Source: Leptasterias polaris (taxonomy: Eukaryota > Echinodermata > Asteroidea > Forcipulatida > Asteriidae). From it: 64,000 nucleotides of DNA. The DNA is taken from the NCBI GenBank assembly GCA_037783415.1, contig JAZGTN010000150.1:1612001-1676000 (forward strand). Direction: 5' to 3'. The translations under genes were made by a program, and so were the position numbers. Position 1 is the first letter of the stretch; each line of letters starts with the position of its first letter. Shown here piece after piece: positions 1 through 8,990 of this stretch. The notes under the pieces are model-generated. The model was not told the DNA's origin. It was given only the letters and a program-made list of their open reading frames with translations, and ran no database searches.

Positions 1-147
1 TCCGCGAAAGGTGAGTCAAAAAAACGTTCGGAAGACCGTCCAAATCTGCAACAAGTGTGTCAATTTTTTGACTCATGGTGGGTCTTTGGACACGCAAATC
101 CGTCCCCACATATGGACAGTGACGCACCATCCCCGGGGGTCTGATAG
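1..147 (-). mobile_element. Palindrome-ended element, copy 1 (terminal part)
   Basis: This stretch is the reverse complement of the left end of the element at 6485-8096. It carries the same subterminal text around two TTTTTGACTC motifs and the same CCCCGGGG-centred end. The interior lies to the left of the window. The end is interrupted at base 147 by the transposon at 148-2863 and resumes at 2864-2893, where the terminal TGCGTCATACAATTGATA is found. The family has no transposase that I can see, so it is probably non-autonomous. Confidence 0.75.
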
Positions 148-636
148 TAGGCAGGTCACTTGTGCACATACAATATTCAGCTGACCGACCGCGACCGGGA
201 AATGTGCACACACAAACCATGTGAGGGTGAAAATCTGGGTCTCCGTATGAAAATAGAAAAAGCGTTAAAAAAAAAACTGTTCATTGAACATACATGTAAA
301 GTCGACAGATGAAATCTTTGAAGTGTTACCTATGATATCTGTTTTTTATGTGTGAAATGGGAGCAATAATAAGGTTTAAGCAATAATCAATAATCAAATA
401 ATCAAATAAGCAATAATCGCGATTTTAAAATATCCCTTTTGTCGGCCGCGCGGCAACATTTCCACAGCGCGGTGCGCTGCGTGGTACACAGAAAAGATCG
501 AAAACCAAAAACACCCCTATTCATTGCAAAGAATGGTAGAGTCCGGGGGGTTACACGTCACCAACCGTAGCAACAGAGCTATTTTTAGACTGGTGAACTC
601 CAATACAACACTGCTGTGCGATCGAATTTTTCCAAA

Positions 637-1601
637 ATGGCGTCCAGAAGTGGCAAACGACGGATGGGTAAGCTAGCTAATAATTATACTAGAAATACGA
701 TGATTATAAATAATCCGATACTACCACATACAAATAGACAATCTAAGCTTCATTTTGATGTATATAACGATTCATTTATGTAAGTGTAACCGTTCGAAAC
801 TTTGTGCTGAAACTTTGAAAAATTACGTGTCGTTTCAGAAACCGCGACGCCGCCGGAGCTACATGATCCGCTCTTCACGTCCGAGGTTGAACAGCTTTCT
901 GGTTGGAGCGCAGTGGAATTGGACGAATTGCTAACAGAATATCGTGTTCCAGGTAAATTTGTATGTCCCTATGTAATTTCTATTATAACATTTTGTAATA
1001 ATACGAGAAAGAAACGGCAGTTTGTGCATGTTTTGAATACAAAATATAGAAAGTAAGTTGAAAGTGGCCTGAAACTAACGAAATACGGGGGGGGGGGGGG
1101 GGGGGGAGTAAACGCAACACAACTGGTCACATGATACGTTTATGACTACATTGACCAATCGGGGAAGCTGGCGGGGCAATTTTGGCTGTTCTATTTTGTG
1201 GAAGGACTCCGTCTGTATTTAAGATTAATTTTTCCAGAAAATTTCTAATTCCGTTTTCTGAAGCATGAACGGATGACATATATTTATTGACAATGAGCTG
1301 TACTCATTTACCTTGTCAAAATATAATTTATATACCTGTTGGAGTTAAATTATATAATAAATGTATTTCAAAAATGACCTGGAGGCCTTGGCCTGTGCTT
1401 GATTATAAAAAGTTTTTAATTTATTTATGTTGTTATTTCCATTTTGTGATTGTTTAAAAAGAAATTGTTTCCAAAAGTGGAAATATTAACAAAATCACTT
1501 GGTTACTTTAATTGATTTTCTCTTTTATTTGTTTTACAGGTCACTGGAAAGGAACCCCATGCATAGAATTGTGCTTAAGAGAATCCGGCATTCATTTGTA
1601 G
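637..1601 (+). CDS. Candidate three-exon small protein, SAP-like N-terminal segment
   Basis: An ATG at 637 in an AAAATGG context opens a first exon (637-667) ending at a GTAAGC donor. A second exon (839-952) follows a TTTCAG acceptor and ends at GTAAAT. A third starts at 1540 after TTTTACAG. Spliced, the frame reads through both junctions and stops at TAG 1599-1601, giving roughly 70 residues. Exon 2 encodes an acidic stretch containing LSGWSAVELDELLTEYRVP, which resembles the helix-turn of SAP DNA-binding modules; that similarity is from memory and weak. The third exon reads only about 20 codons in this frame, while another frame stays open to 1792, so the copy may be frameshifted or mis-spliced in my model. 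It lies wholly inside the nested transposon at 148-2863, suggesting transposon cargo or a captured gene fragment. Confidence 0.35.
1087..1106. repeat. Poly-G tract (20 G)
   Basis: An uninterrupted run of 20 G lies in an intron-like part of the nested transposon. Similar G or C homopolymers recur at 12.65, 12.76, 25.63, 34.82, 35.20 and 59.52 kb. Confidence 0.95.
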
Positions 1602-1792
1602 ATTCAGAAGATGGAAAGTTGCTAGAATGTAAAGGTACGCAACAAGATCTTGACGAACTCGTAGAAAGAAAAGATAGGAAGTTGATTCATGAGTATACAT
1701 TCTATACAATTTTGTATGATCCACCTTTTCAGGAGCAACTTTGCTATCCGTTAGAAAAAGAATGGTGTGAAGGGACATTAGAACTGATGTAA
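1541..1792 (+). CDS. Open exon-like frame of unknown function
   Basis: Directly after the TTTTACAG acceptor at 1539, an open frame of about 84 codons runs to TAA 1790-1792. It contains HSFVDSEDGKLLECKG and ends with YPLEKEWCEGTLELM. It is charged, lacks low-complexity sequence and has no signal peptide or membrane segment. The phase of the acceptor does not match the ATG frame of the upstream exons, so either the gene is broken or the true upstream exon is different. I do not recognise the domain. The layout of short beta-strand-like blocks ending in a YPL..W..G motif resembles small SH3/Tudor-like folds, which is only a guess. It sits within the same transposon as the SAP-like exons. Confidence 0.35.
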   Translation, partial: SLERNPMHRIVLKRIRHSFVDSEDGKLLECKGTQQDLDELVERKDRKLIHEYTFYTILYDPPFQEQLCYPLEKEWCEGTLELM

Positions 1793-2079
1793 TTACATTA
1801 AATTTGTCAAAGGAAATACCCCAAAGAAAGTTTTGAAAGTAAGGTACAGTTCCATCCTTTGAATTCGCGAAACAAAATACTTTAACTAAATTAATTATTG
1901 AAAAACAAGGGAAAGACACTGTACACATTTTGTTACACTCTTTCTTTGTCTTTGTGTTTTTCCAACATTTTACTGAGGAGATTTATGCCTTTTTGGGGTA
2001 ACAGTTGATAACTTGGAAATAAGTAATATTTGTACTTGCTGTTGTTGCAATACATTTCTTTCTGACATCATTTTATATG

Positions 2080-2470
2080 AAGTTGTAGCAATTACGCATA
2101 TATAATTAGTTATTTTATTGTAAATTGCTTATTAATGAGGCTAATTTGCATACTGTTGTCTGAAACAATGTAAATCTTATTTTTGAACAAAGGCCTATAT
2201 GCAAACTTGATTCCTACAAAATATCACCCTTCTCGGTCATTCCGATCAGAAGTTATAGTAGTTACTTATATTTAATTAGCCGTTTTGGGTAAAAAATGCA
2301 AATTAATAGGGCTAATTTACATACCGCAGCCTTAAATTATTTAAATCTTTTTCAGGAATAAAGGTCTATACTTGAACATCATATGTTTAAAGTTTCATAC
2401 TTCTGTGTCATTGCATTAAGATTTTATACTACTTTTGCATATTAATTAGCTGTACTTAGTCTTTTTGGGG
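2080..2470. repeat. Degenerate ~170-bp tandem repeat
   Basis: Three diverged units start near 2080, 2251 and 2421. Each carries a variant of 'TAATTAG...ATGCAAATTAATAGGGCTAATTT', quoted here in parts, followed by AAATCTT and a run reading AAAGG.CTATA. The spacing is about 171 bp. The array lies in the 3' half of the nested transposon and has no coding potential. Confidence 0.6.
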
Positions 2471-2863
2471 CCTTTTTTTGTTTTACCGTTGAAGAAATTG
2501 GAAGAAATCTCAATTTTTCTCAATTCACTGGGAGAAAACGGAAAACCTTAGCAACCCAATTTTGTTTTCCTGATTCTCTATGTGATCACCACTTCAGGAA
2601 ACATAAAAAACAAATTGCCTTTACATAGTAATTCATAATGAATTTTTTAGTGTAAAACTGGAAAAAGTGTGTTTTTGCCTTTTTGCCAAATAGTGGCTAA
2701 ACGCGCTATGCAAATTGGGTATAGTTTTTTTGCGATAACTCGAGAACCCAATGTCGCTTTTGATTTTTTTTGCTGTTCTGTGTTCCTCTCTTAAAGCTCT
2801 TTCATATGATGTATAGTTTAATGTTGCAGCTATATATGTTTCAAAAATGGTGTGACCTGCCTA

Positions 2864-2893
2864 CTGATAGTGCGTCATACAATTGATACATGT
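2864..2893 (-). mobile_element. Palindrome-ended element, copy 1 (outermost terminus)
   Basis: After the CTGATAG target duplication the sequence continues TGCGTCATACAATTGATA, matching the outer terminus of the copy at 6485-8096. This shows that bases 1-147 and 2864-2893 were one continuous end before the nested transposon arrived. Confidence 0.7.
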
Positions 2894-3710
2894 ACATGTA
2901 GGTGTATTATCATGTATTCATGTTATTTATTTGTTAAGACCTTTGAAACCTTTCTTGTAAACTGATGAATGTCAGTAGGTATTCAGCTGAATGTTATTTT
3001 GATGTGTAAATGTGTTTTAAATTTTGTTCATCTCAAAAAATAAAATCATGAAGAAGTAACATCGAAAAACTCTGAATTCTTTGCGTTTAATTATCGACTA
3101 TCTTTAAATGTTTTATTTTTACATGTTAGATCGCAAATACAATTACTTTTTTAAAGTGTCTTTAATTAACACCCACGTGTTTGTCTTAAATACTTTTTAG
3201 ATACTAAACAGTACCGAGACACAAATATTTCTGATCTTGGAACTGAAAAAATATAGATATGTTTAATGGATACATGAAGCAAATTTGGTTCAATGTGACT
3301 ATTAGAACAACCTGCAGCTACAACAAATTGCAATTATTCTAATATATGACTTTCCAGATTCTAAACAACTTACTGATTTAATAACACTCCTATTCTAGAC
3401 TAAAAACACTTGAAGTTGAACTGTTACTTTTTAAAATACACTAACTAGATACAGTCCCTCTTATTTGGAAAACTGTTACACTTGCTACAGTGTACACAGA
3501 CAGTATAGCCCTATGTACTCTGTATGTACTGTGTGAGTTGTGCAAATTGACCTTGGTAAAACTCCTGCATACTGATGAGGTGTTATGTAACACTTGCTAG
3601 AAAAGTAAACATCCTTGTGGGATTAGGGTAATTTAAGACCTCTGTCTTGGAGAGTTTGTGGTCTGCTCTGATTGGTTTATGGCATTCTTTCAACTATAGG
3701 TGGCACTGAG
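2894..3710. other. No gene seen; AT-rich spacer
   Basis: This is AT-rich unique-looking sequence without a supported exon, tandem repeat or terminal inverted repeat. A CTATAG acceptor-like site near 3700 and an ACTGAG site at 3710 precede the open frame at 3711. Confidence 0.5.
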
Positions 3711-4282
3711 TAAAAATTCTCTTCGTAAAACCTGTGGCCTCTGAAAATATCCAAGGAATAAAGTATTTTTTTGTAAGTGACACAGAGGTGAAGAGCAATG
3801 CAGAGGCATTTTCTCTTGATTTGCAATACTCTTCATCATCAACAATTTCAGGAACACGATCACACCACTGTTTCATACCTGTAGCTAAAACAGAGCTAAA
3901 AATGCGACAGCTATCTGCAGATGAGCACTTCAGTGCCATTACTCTTGGTAACCTTAATAAGACATTAACTTGTGATAATGTATCAAATGATTACCAACCA
4001 GGTAAATACATTGCTTGTGTGTATGATAAAGACTGGTTCATTGGCCACATTGATGAACGGTCAGATGAGAACAATGACGTTTATGTAAAATTCATTACCA
4101 AATCTGCACGAACTGGTTTTCTTTCATGGGGTGATCCCCATAATGAGTGTTATGTGCCTTTTCAGGACATAATCTGCTGTATTGATGCTCCAGAAATGCT
4201 TGGACGTGGAGGTCGACTGTATAAGCTTTTGTCTACAGACTATAACCATATCAAATCTTTGCTCCCAAATTATATCAAGTGA
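3711..4282 (+). CDS. Exon with Tudor/SH3-like C-terminal module (uncharacterised family)
   Basis: A single open frame of about 190 codons begins just after a possible acceptor at 3709-3710 (the upstream in-frame stop is TGA 3707-3709) and ends at TGA 4280-4282. There is no ATG near the start, so this looks like a terminal exon. The N-terminal half is serine-rich and contains GTRSHHCFIPV. The C-terminal half contains GKYIACVYDKDWFIGHI (about residues 90-106, counting from 3734), then a DVYVKFI strand and GFLSWGDPHNECYVPFQDI, and ends shortly after GRGGRLYKL. This strand pattern is like Tudor/SH3-type barrels. From memory it resembles the C-terminal piece of a widespread family of uncharacterised, repeat-associated invertebrate proteins. 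The function is unknown. Codon usage and the lack of in-frame stops over 570 bp argue for real coding origin. Confidence 0.55.
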
Positions 4283-4790
4283 AGTACATGTACATGAACC
4301 AGAGGTGAAATGAGTTAAAGGTAAATTATTTGTTTATTCCACATTTCAGTTCAGAGAAGTATCAAAACTATGATGACCTACATTTGATGTATTAGGCAAT
4401 GAGATAACTACATGCACCTAATGTATTTCAACTTAATCACTCATGTATGCAAGTCCAAAGAATTGATGGTGGACATAAGACAGGATTAAGATGTATCTCC
4501 TTGCTGGTGGTCTGGATCTTTTGCATTGTGCAAGTGCTTGGGTGCCAGGAATTTACAGTCTACCTCCTTGAATACAATAATGTAAACAAGTACACCTATT
4601 ATGCAAGTACAGGTCCATTAAATGCCCAATAAACTTAGATTTGGGGCATCAACTTGCAGTGGACAGACAGAAGGCCAAAGATAGCGTCCCAGGAACAAGC
4701 CCACCAGAAGTGATGCTCAAGTCCATTGTAAATAAGACATTTTAAGATAAACCCAAGATAGTTTGACATCTTGTCTTTATTTAATTTCAG
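4283..4790. other. No firm gene; possible intron
   Basis: The stretch between the stop at 4282 and the acceptor TTAATTTCAG at 4781-4790 shows no repeat and no convincing exon. A 61-codon frame (4447-4632) exists but has no supporting motif. If the two flanking exons belong to different genes this is intergenic; if they belong to one transcript it is an intron. Confidence 0.4.
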
Positions 4791-5213
4791 GTCGTGTTTT
4801 TTTCTGTAGATCAAACAAGGGTTCTACCTGTGGTGGTGAAACTGCGAAACACGGTGAAAAACAAGCGCCATGACACAAAATCATCTGTGAAGACAAAGCA
4901 TGAAACCTTGCGTGTTCATACTGGTTGGAAGCACCGAGACAAGGAGAAAGATAAACATAGACTGGTAGTGGTAGCAGCTGCAAGAGGGGGTGGTTCAATG
5001 ACCCTAGATATACATAAAGATGCCACAGGACAGGCAGTTCTTGATCAGTTTTGTGAGCTGTACTTCCCAAATGGTGCAAACAAGGCAACTGACCCGTTTC
5101 TAAATGATTTGAAAAACATAGCAACCTTCGGCGCTGCAAATTTGAAAAGGGGATTACTCTTATTGTTGACCAGGTATCGTAGTAGTCATTGTTTCAAAAT
5201 AATAATTATTTAA
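4791..5213 (+). CDS. Exon of uncharacterised protein with GGGS/FPNG motif (3' end displaced)
   Basis: After the TTTCAG acceptor at 4788-4790 an open frame runs from GTC 4791 to a stop at 5211-5213. It is lysine/histidine-rich at first, then contains HTGWKHRDKEKDKHRL, LVVVAAARGGGSMTLDI and ELYFPNGANKATD. The arrangement GW-(~15)-V..A.GGG-(~20)-FFPNG/YFPNG is familiar from uncharacterised animal proteins, but I cannot name a function. The segment 5008-5129 recurs almost perfectly at 8805-8926, where the frame continues as SGDDDEVQATQDKWQALTV. Here, after base 5129, it changes to unrelated sequence (GAANLKRG...). The exon is therefore probably disrupted at 5129, and the true downstream exon lies 3.8 kb away. 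Confidence 0.5.
   Translation, partial: VVFFSVDQTRVLPVVVKLRNTVKNKRHDTKSSVKTKHETLRVHTGWKHRDKEKDKHRLVVVAAARGGGSMTLDIHKDATGQAVLDQFCELYFPNGANKATDPFLNDLKNIATFGAANLKRGLLLLLTRYRSSHCFKIIII
5008..5129 (+). repeat. 122-bp duplicated exon segment, copy A
   Basis: This matches 8805-8926 at every compared position except one (CCG here against CTG there, in GACC/TGTTTC). The offset is constant at 3797 bp. It encodes part of the GGGS/FPNG protein. The near-identity implies recent duplication or gene conversion. Confidence 0.9.
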
Positions 5214-5690
5214 ACGTGTTCTCATCATATTTGTTTCGAATTTATTGAATGTTTGAAACTTTGGTTAATTGACATGTTTTTTATTGTTGAAATTTGTGAC
5301 GGAAAAAAATGACGTTCGGGAATTCGCGAATTATTTATTTTTTTATTTTTCAATTGTCGGATTTTTTTTTCTCTTGCTGTTAAAGTATTTGGCATCAGCC
5401 CCCACAACCTGAGCATGCAAAAGAAAATATGTACCTCAGCAAATATAAAAATTTGATCATTTAAATACCTCTACATAGTGGTAGTTGAAGTCCGTCAAAA
5501 ATGCTGACGTTCGAGACTCCAAACCTTTTACCTCGATTTAGTTGAAAGACATCGGTTGTCAATATTGTGTATGATAACATGTCAGGTACCTCGTAGTTAA
5601 TTACACTACATAAAAATAAAAATTAGCTTTCACTTATGAAAATATAAGGGTCCAATTTTCAGGCTTGGAAATGGTGCATATTTTGAATAA

Positions 5691-5728
5691 GGCCAAGTTA
5701 AAAAAAATACCAGTTGATCGTCCCCGCC
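5691..5728. repeat. Inverted-repeat arm paired with 8763-8795
   Basis: GGCCAAGTTAAAAAAAATAC followed by CAGTTGATCGTCC is the reverse complement of 8763-8795 with few changes. Weaker similarity continues for a few bases on the outer side (ATGGTGCATATT against the complement of AATATGCCATA). The pair bounds about 3.1 kb that contains the palindrome-ended element, and may be the ends of a transposon inserted into the exon-bearing gene. Confidence 0.6.
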
Positions 5729-6484
5729 CGCATCCTTTTTTGAGGCCGCATCCTTTTTTTTATTATTTATTATTTTCGATTTTTCCTAAAAAAGACAATA
5801 TTTGTTTATATTTTTAATCCACCCTTGACATAATTTAGGATTTGTAAAAATATTTTTGATGTAAACTTACCGATATTTTAGAATTTGCAACACAAAAAAG
5901 GGGGTCGGAAAACACAAAACCGCATTTATTATGGGGCTATGGCGATCGGCCGTCGGTAGACTGCACGCTGCATGCAGGCTCCCAGTACGTGCGTGCAAGA
6001 TATACGAGCATAGCTCTATGCAACCTCGCTACCATGCATGGGAGCGTGCCGTATCGAATAGTGCGGCGAGATCGATCATCCATGGGAACGAAGTTTAGCT
6101 AGGGTTACGGTCGTCACTTCGACCATTGAGACAACTCGACCTGTTATCTTACGTTGTAAGTTTTGATCGAGTTGACTCGACTGTGGAGTTCTTTCAAACG
6201 TGTCGAGTTGGTCTTCATTGCCGCGTTGCTGACCCACGCATCTCGTGTGGCGTCTTCTGAATCTGAACACGTTTTTTTCAGAGTAAAATTTATCAGAGGT
6301 GAGCTGCAAGATGGTCTTTGTGTGTGTGTAATTCGCACCAAAAGCAAAATTCTTAAGCCTTGGTGCACGGTCAGGGGACGAAAAACGCATGCTTGTCGAT
6401 ATTTTCTCGGACTATGCGTCGGGAGACTTCGACAACGGTGTCTGACCAGTACCAGACTACTACTGAGTGTGCATTGTTTGTATA
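5729..6484. other. No gene seen; CpG-richer spacer at 5.93-6.45 kb
   Basis: The stretch near 5760-5860 is T/A-rich. From about 5930 it is relatively GC-rich with several GCATGC/CATGCA palindromes. A 144-codon frame (6163-6597) runs into the terminal repeat of the next element and is not credible as a gene. Confidence 0.4.
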
Positions 6485-8096
6485 ATACACCTATCAATTG
6501 TATGACGCACTATCAGACCCCCGGGGATGGTGCGTCACTGTCCATATGTGGGGTTGGATTTGCGTGTCCAAAGACCCACCCTGAGTCGAAAAATTGACAC
6601 ACTTGTTGCAGATTTGGACGGTGTTCCGAACCATTTTTTGACTCACCATTCGCGGATAGCAACGCACCACGGACGGACAAATCGACGCACATAATTCCTT
6701 GCTATGCTGCAAACGATGCACACGAAGTATTTCAACCTTGTATGTACGAGTTTCCCGGCACACATGCTGAAAATACATGGCAAGTTTATGCACGAGGCGA
6801 GAATGTACTACTTGATCTTCGAGACGTGCGGTTCCCAACGCACTAGCTATCAAACACACGAAATAATAGAGAGGGAACCAGTCTACTAAATAATGCATCT
6901 TCGTATCCATCCATGACTCGACGATCGACCCCCAGTATCGTGCATGTGAGAGATATAATATACCACGGGGCAGAGGTTGACAAAACCACCGCGCCATGAA
7001 TTACATGTGACTAAATAACACACTGACTTGGCCGATCGCGTGAATAATTATTTATGACGTAGTGCTTCTCACAGCGCTGTATTCATCACCTCGATCCCGC
7101 GGATGTGCTTGCTCTACCAAACGTGGTAAACCTTTATAGTTAGGGGGCGAAGGAATGGCGTGTAGCTGTGGGAGCGATAATGCAAGGGAAATTCCCTTGG
7201 TGAGAAATATAACTGCGTGTCAGAGATGTTTTTACACGTGCGTGAGCAATATTGCAGTTTTCGTTTGTCAAACTCAAATACACACGGAAGTGATGGGGGA
7301 TATTCACACGACTTCGACTCTGCGGGATGTTGTGCTTATAAAGATCGTGAATGATTATCTCTCGGTCGGTAAATTTTTGGAAACAACATGAAACAACAAG
7401 GATTTACAAAATACACTGACACAGGTACATGTACAGTCTCGATGTTAATTGTCAAAACATTTGGGCTTCCTTATACATCGTCTTTGTTGTTCGTGTATTT
7501 TAGAACAAATTCACTTGCCGCCGACAAACGGTTAACCGTTTAGAAAAATTTGAAACGGATATTAAATTAAACGTATGGTCACAGGCTTACCTCGTATCCA
7601 TCTATGACTCGACAATCGACCCCCACTATCGTGCGTGTGAGAGATATAATATATCACGGGGCCGAGGATGACAAAACCACCACGCCATGATGCACTTGTA
7701 TTGGGCTTGGGCAAAAGGCTTGCTATGTGCAGTGTGGAAAATAAACGGCCGTCTGAGCTGGCATGTGGTGATCGCTGACTTACTGGCGGTAAATTCCCGA
7801 CTCTCGGGCAACATAAATGTTAACAAAATAATACCAACATCATTTTACACAGGCGGGGAGGGTAGGTGCATTTTTATTCTCCACTAAATAAACAAAATAA
7901 ATGTTGAAATGGACATCGACGGACCATGACGTACCTCGATGCACCATGACGTACCTCGACGCACCGCTCGAAGATTTTTTGACTGACCACTATTGGACTT
8001 GACGTACCCACAGTCACTTTTTTTTAGAGTAAAGACGCAAACTTGACGCACCATCCCCGGGGGTCTGATAGTGCGTCATACAATTGATAGGTGTAT
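6485..8096. mobile_element. Palindrome-ended element, copy 2 (complete)
   Basis: The termini are inverted copies of one another over about 50 bp. The left end reads TACACCTATCAATTGTATGA from 6486 and continues through CGCACTATCAGACCCCCGGGG and a GGTGCGTCA motif; the right end mirrors it to 8095. TAA sits immediately outside both ends (6483-6485 and 8096-8098), so a 3-bp TAA target duplication as in PIF/Harbinger elements is possible. Subterminal parts carry repeated GACGCACC/GACGTACC motifs. The interior encodes no recognisable transposase. Copies of the family lie at 1-147/2864-2893 and 24176-24992. Confidence 0.7.
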
Positions 8097-8556
8097 AAGA
8101 TGTAGTCAAGGAACTAGTGCAGGGGGAGCCAAACATTTTTATTTACAAAAGCTCTTTTTGTTTTATTTTTTTGAACTTCAGCTAATTTTTTTTTTATTTA
8201 GCCAAGCCTAGGGAATCTTCAAAATGTTGTTTTTAAATATTAATTATAAAAAATAGTAAACTGCATGATGTGTCGGGTACATGACCCACATCATTTTTAT
8301 TTTTTTATTTTTTTACATTTTTTACAAATATTTTTTTCTGGCGTGCCGGGTACATGATCCAACGTCATTTGAATTTTGTTTTCACAAGTATTTTTTCATG
8401 ATCAAATCTGACTTGGTGTCTCTGATGTATTCTGCATTTTTTGTGTTTTTCTGATTGCTTGGGTGAGGTGTTACTATTTTGTTAATCCTTTGAAAAATAC
8501 CTGCACACAAATAGATTTTGAGAAAGTGTATTTCTTTTCTAACTATACTTTTCCAG
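8097..8556. other. No gene seen; contains paired GGGTACATGA motifs
   Basis: This is T-rich spacer. GTGTCGGGTACATGACCCA (about 8269-8290) and GTGCCGGGTACATGATCCAA (about 8343-8362), each followed by a T/A run, form a diverged direct repeat about 75 bp apart. Confidence 0.4.
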
Positions 8557-8627
8557 GTTCAGGTCAACATTGGTGAATCCAAGAACAAGTTGGATGTTTC
8601 GGCAAACCCCCCTGGGTCCTCATGCAA
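8557..8627 (+). CDS. Candidate 71-bp internal exon
   Basis: This lies between an acceptor TTTTCCAG (ending 8556) and a donor GTAAAG (starting 8628). The frame VQVNIGESKNKLDVSANPPG is open throughout. Size and boundaries are typical of an animal internal exon, and it lies on the same strand and shortly before the exon at 8805. No domain is recognised, and membership in the GGGS/FPNG gene is a guess. Confidence 0.3.
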
Positions 8628-8762
8628 GTAAAGAAAGTTAGCAGTGATTTCAAACTGAAGAATTGGTGGCCTGTTTGAATTTAAATACTTGGCGGCCATC
8701 TTGGAAAAAAATAATAAATAATAAATATAAAGGCCCTCATCCTCCTCTTTTTGGAAAAAACA

Positions 8763-8795
8763 GGACGATCAACTGGTATTTTTTTTTATTTGGCC
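8763..8795. repeat. Inverted-repeat arm paired with 5691-5728
   Basis: GGACGATCAACTGGTATTTT and the following T-run with TTGGCC mirror 5691-5728 in reverse complement. It ends about ten bases before the duplicated exon segment begins at 8805. Confidence 0.6.
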
Positions 8796-8804
8796 TAATA
8801 TGCC

Positions 8805-8990
8805 ATATACATAAAGATGCCACAGGACAGGCAGTTCTTGATCAGTTTTGTGAGCTGTACTTCCCAAATGGTGCAAACAAGGCAACTGACCTGTTTCTAA
8901 ATGATTTGAAAAACATAGCAACCTTCAGTGGAGATGATGATGAAGTGCAGGCCACACAGGATAAATGGCAAGCACTCACAGTCACACATG
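8805..8990 (+). CDS. Exon continuing the GGGS/FPNG protein
   Basis: The first 122 bp repeat 5008-5129. The frame then continues ATFSGDDDEVQATQDKWQALTVTH and reaches a donor GTAATG at 8991, so this copy looks like the intact form of the exon's 3' part. The protein contains ELYFPNGANKATD followed by an acidic patch. It starts abruptly at ATATACATAAAG, directly after the inverted-repeat arm, so its upstream half is missing here and present only at 4791-5007. The two pieces could be the result of a transposon-associated duplication that split one exon. Function unknown. Confidence 0.5.

Larger units (their letters stand above)
148..2863. mobile_element. Nested DNA transposon with 12-bp inverted termini and 7-bp target duplication
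   Basis: The left end reads TAGGCAGGTCAC (148-159) and the right end GTGACCTGCCTA (2852-2863), a perfect 12-bp inverted repeat. CTGATAG occurs at 141-147 and again at 2864-2870. The uninterrupted site, GGTCTGATAGTGCGTC, is preserved in the sister copy near 8070, so the insertion boundary can be checked against an empty site. The duplication could be read as 8 bp (CTGATAGT) if the element starts one base later. The 2.7-kb interior holds exon-like coding pieces (637-1601, 1541-1792) but no recognisable transposase, so it is either non-autonomous or uses an unfamiliar protein. The superfamily is unassigned; a 7-8 bp duplication would fit hAT or P-like elements. Confidence 0.75.

Noticed and set aside
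4447..4632. 61-codon frame with a hydrophobic stretch (possible signal peptide)
   Set aside because: Too short, with no motif or neighbour support; chance is likely in AT-rich DNA.
6163..6597. 144-codon frame
   Set aside because: It crosses into the terminal repeat at 6485 and has no domain or splice support.
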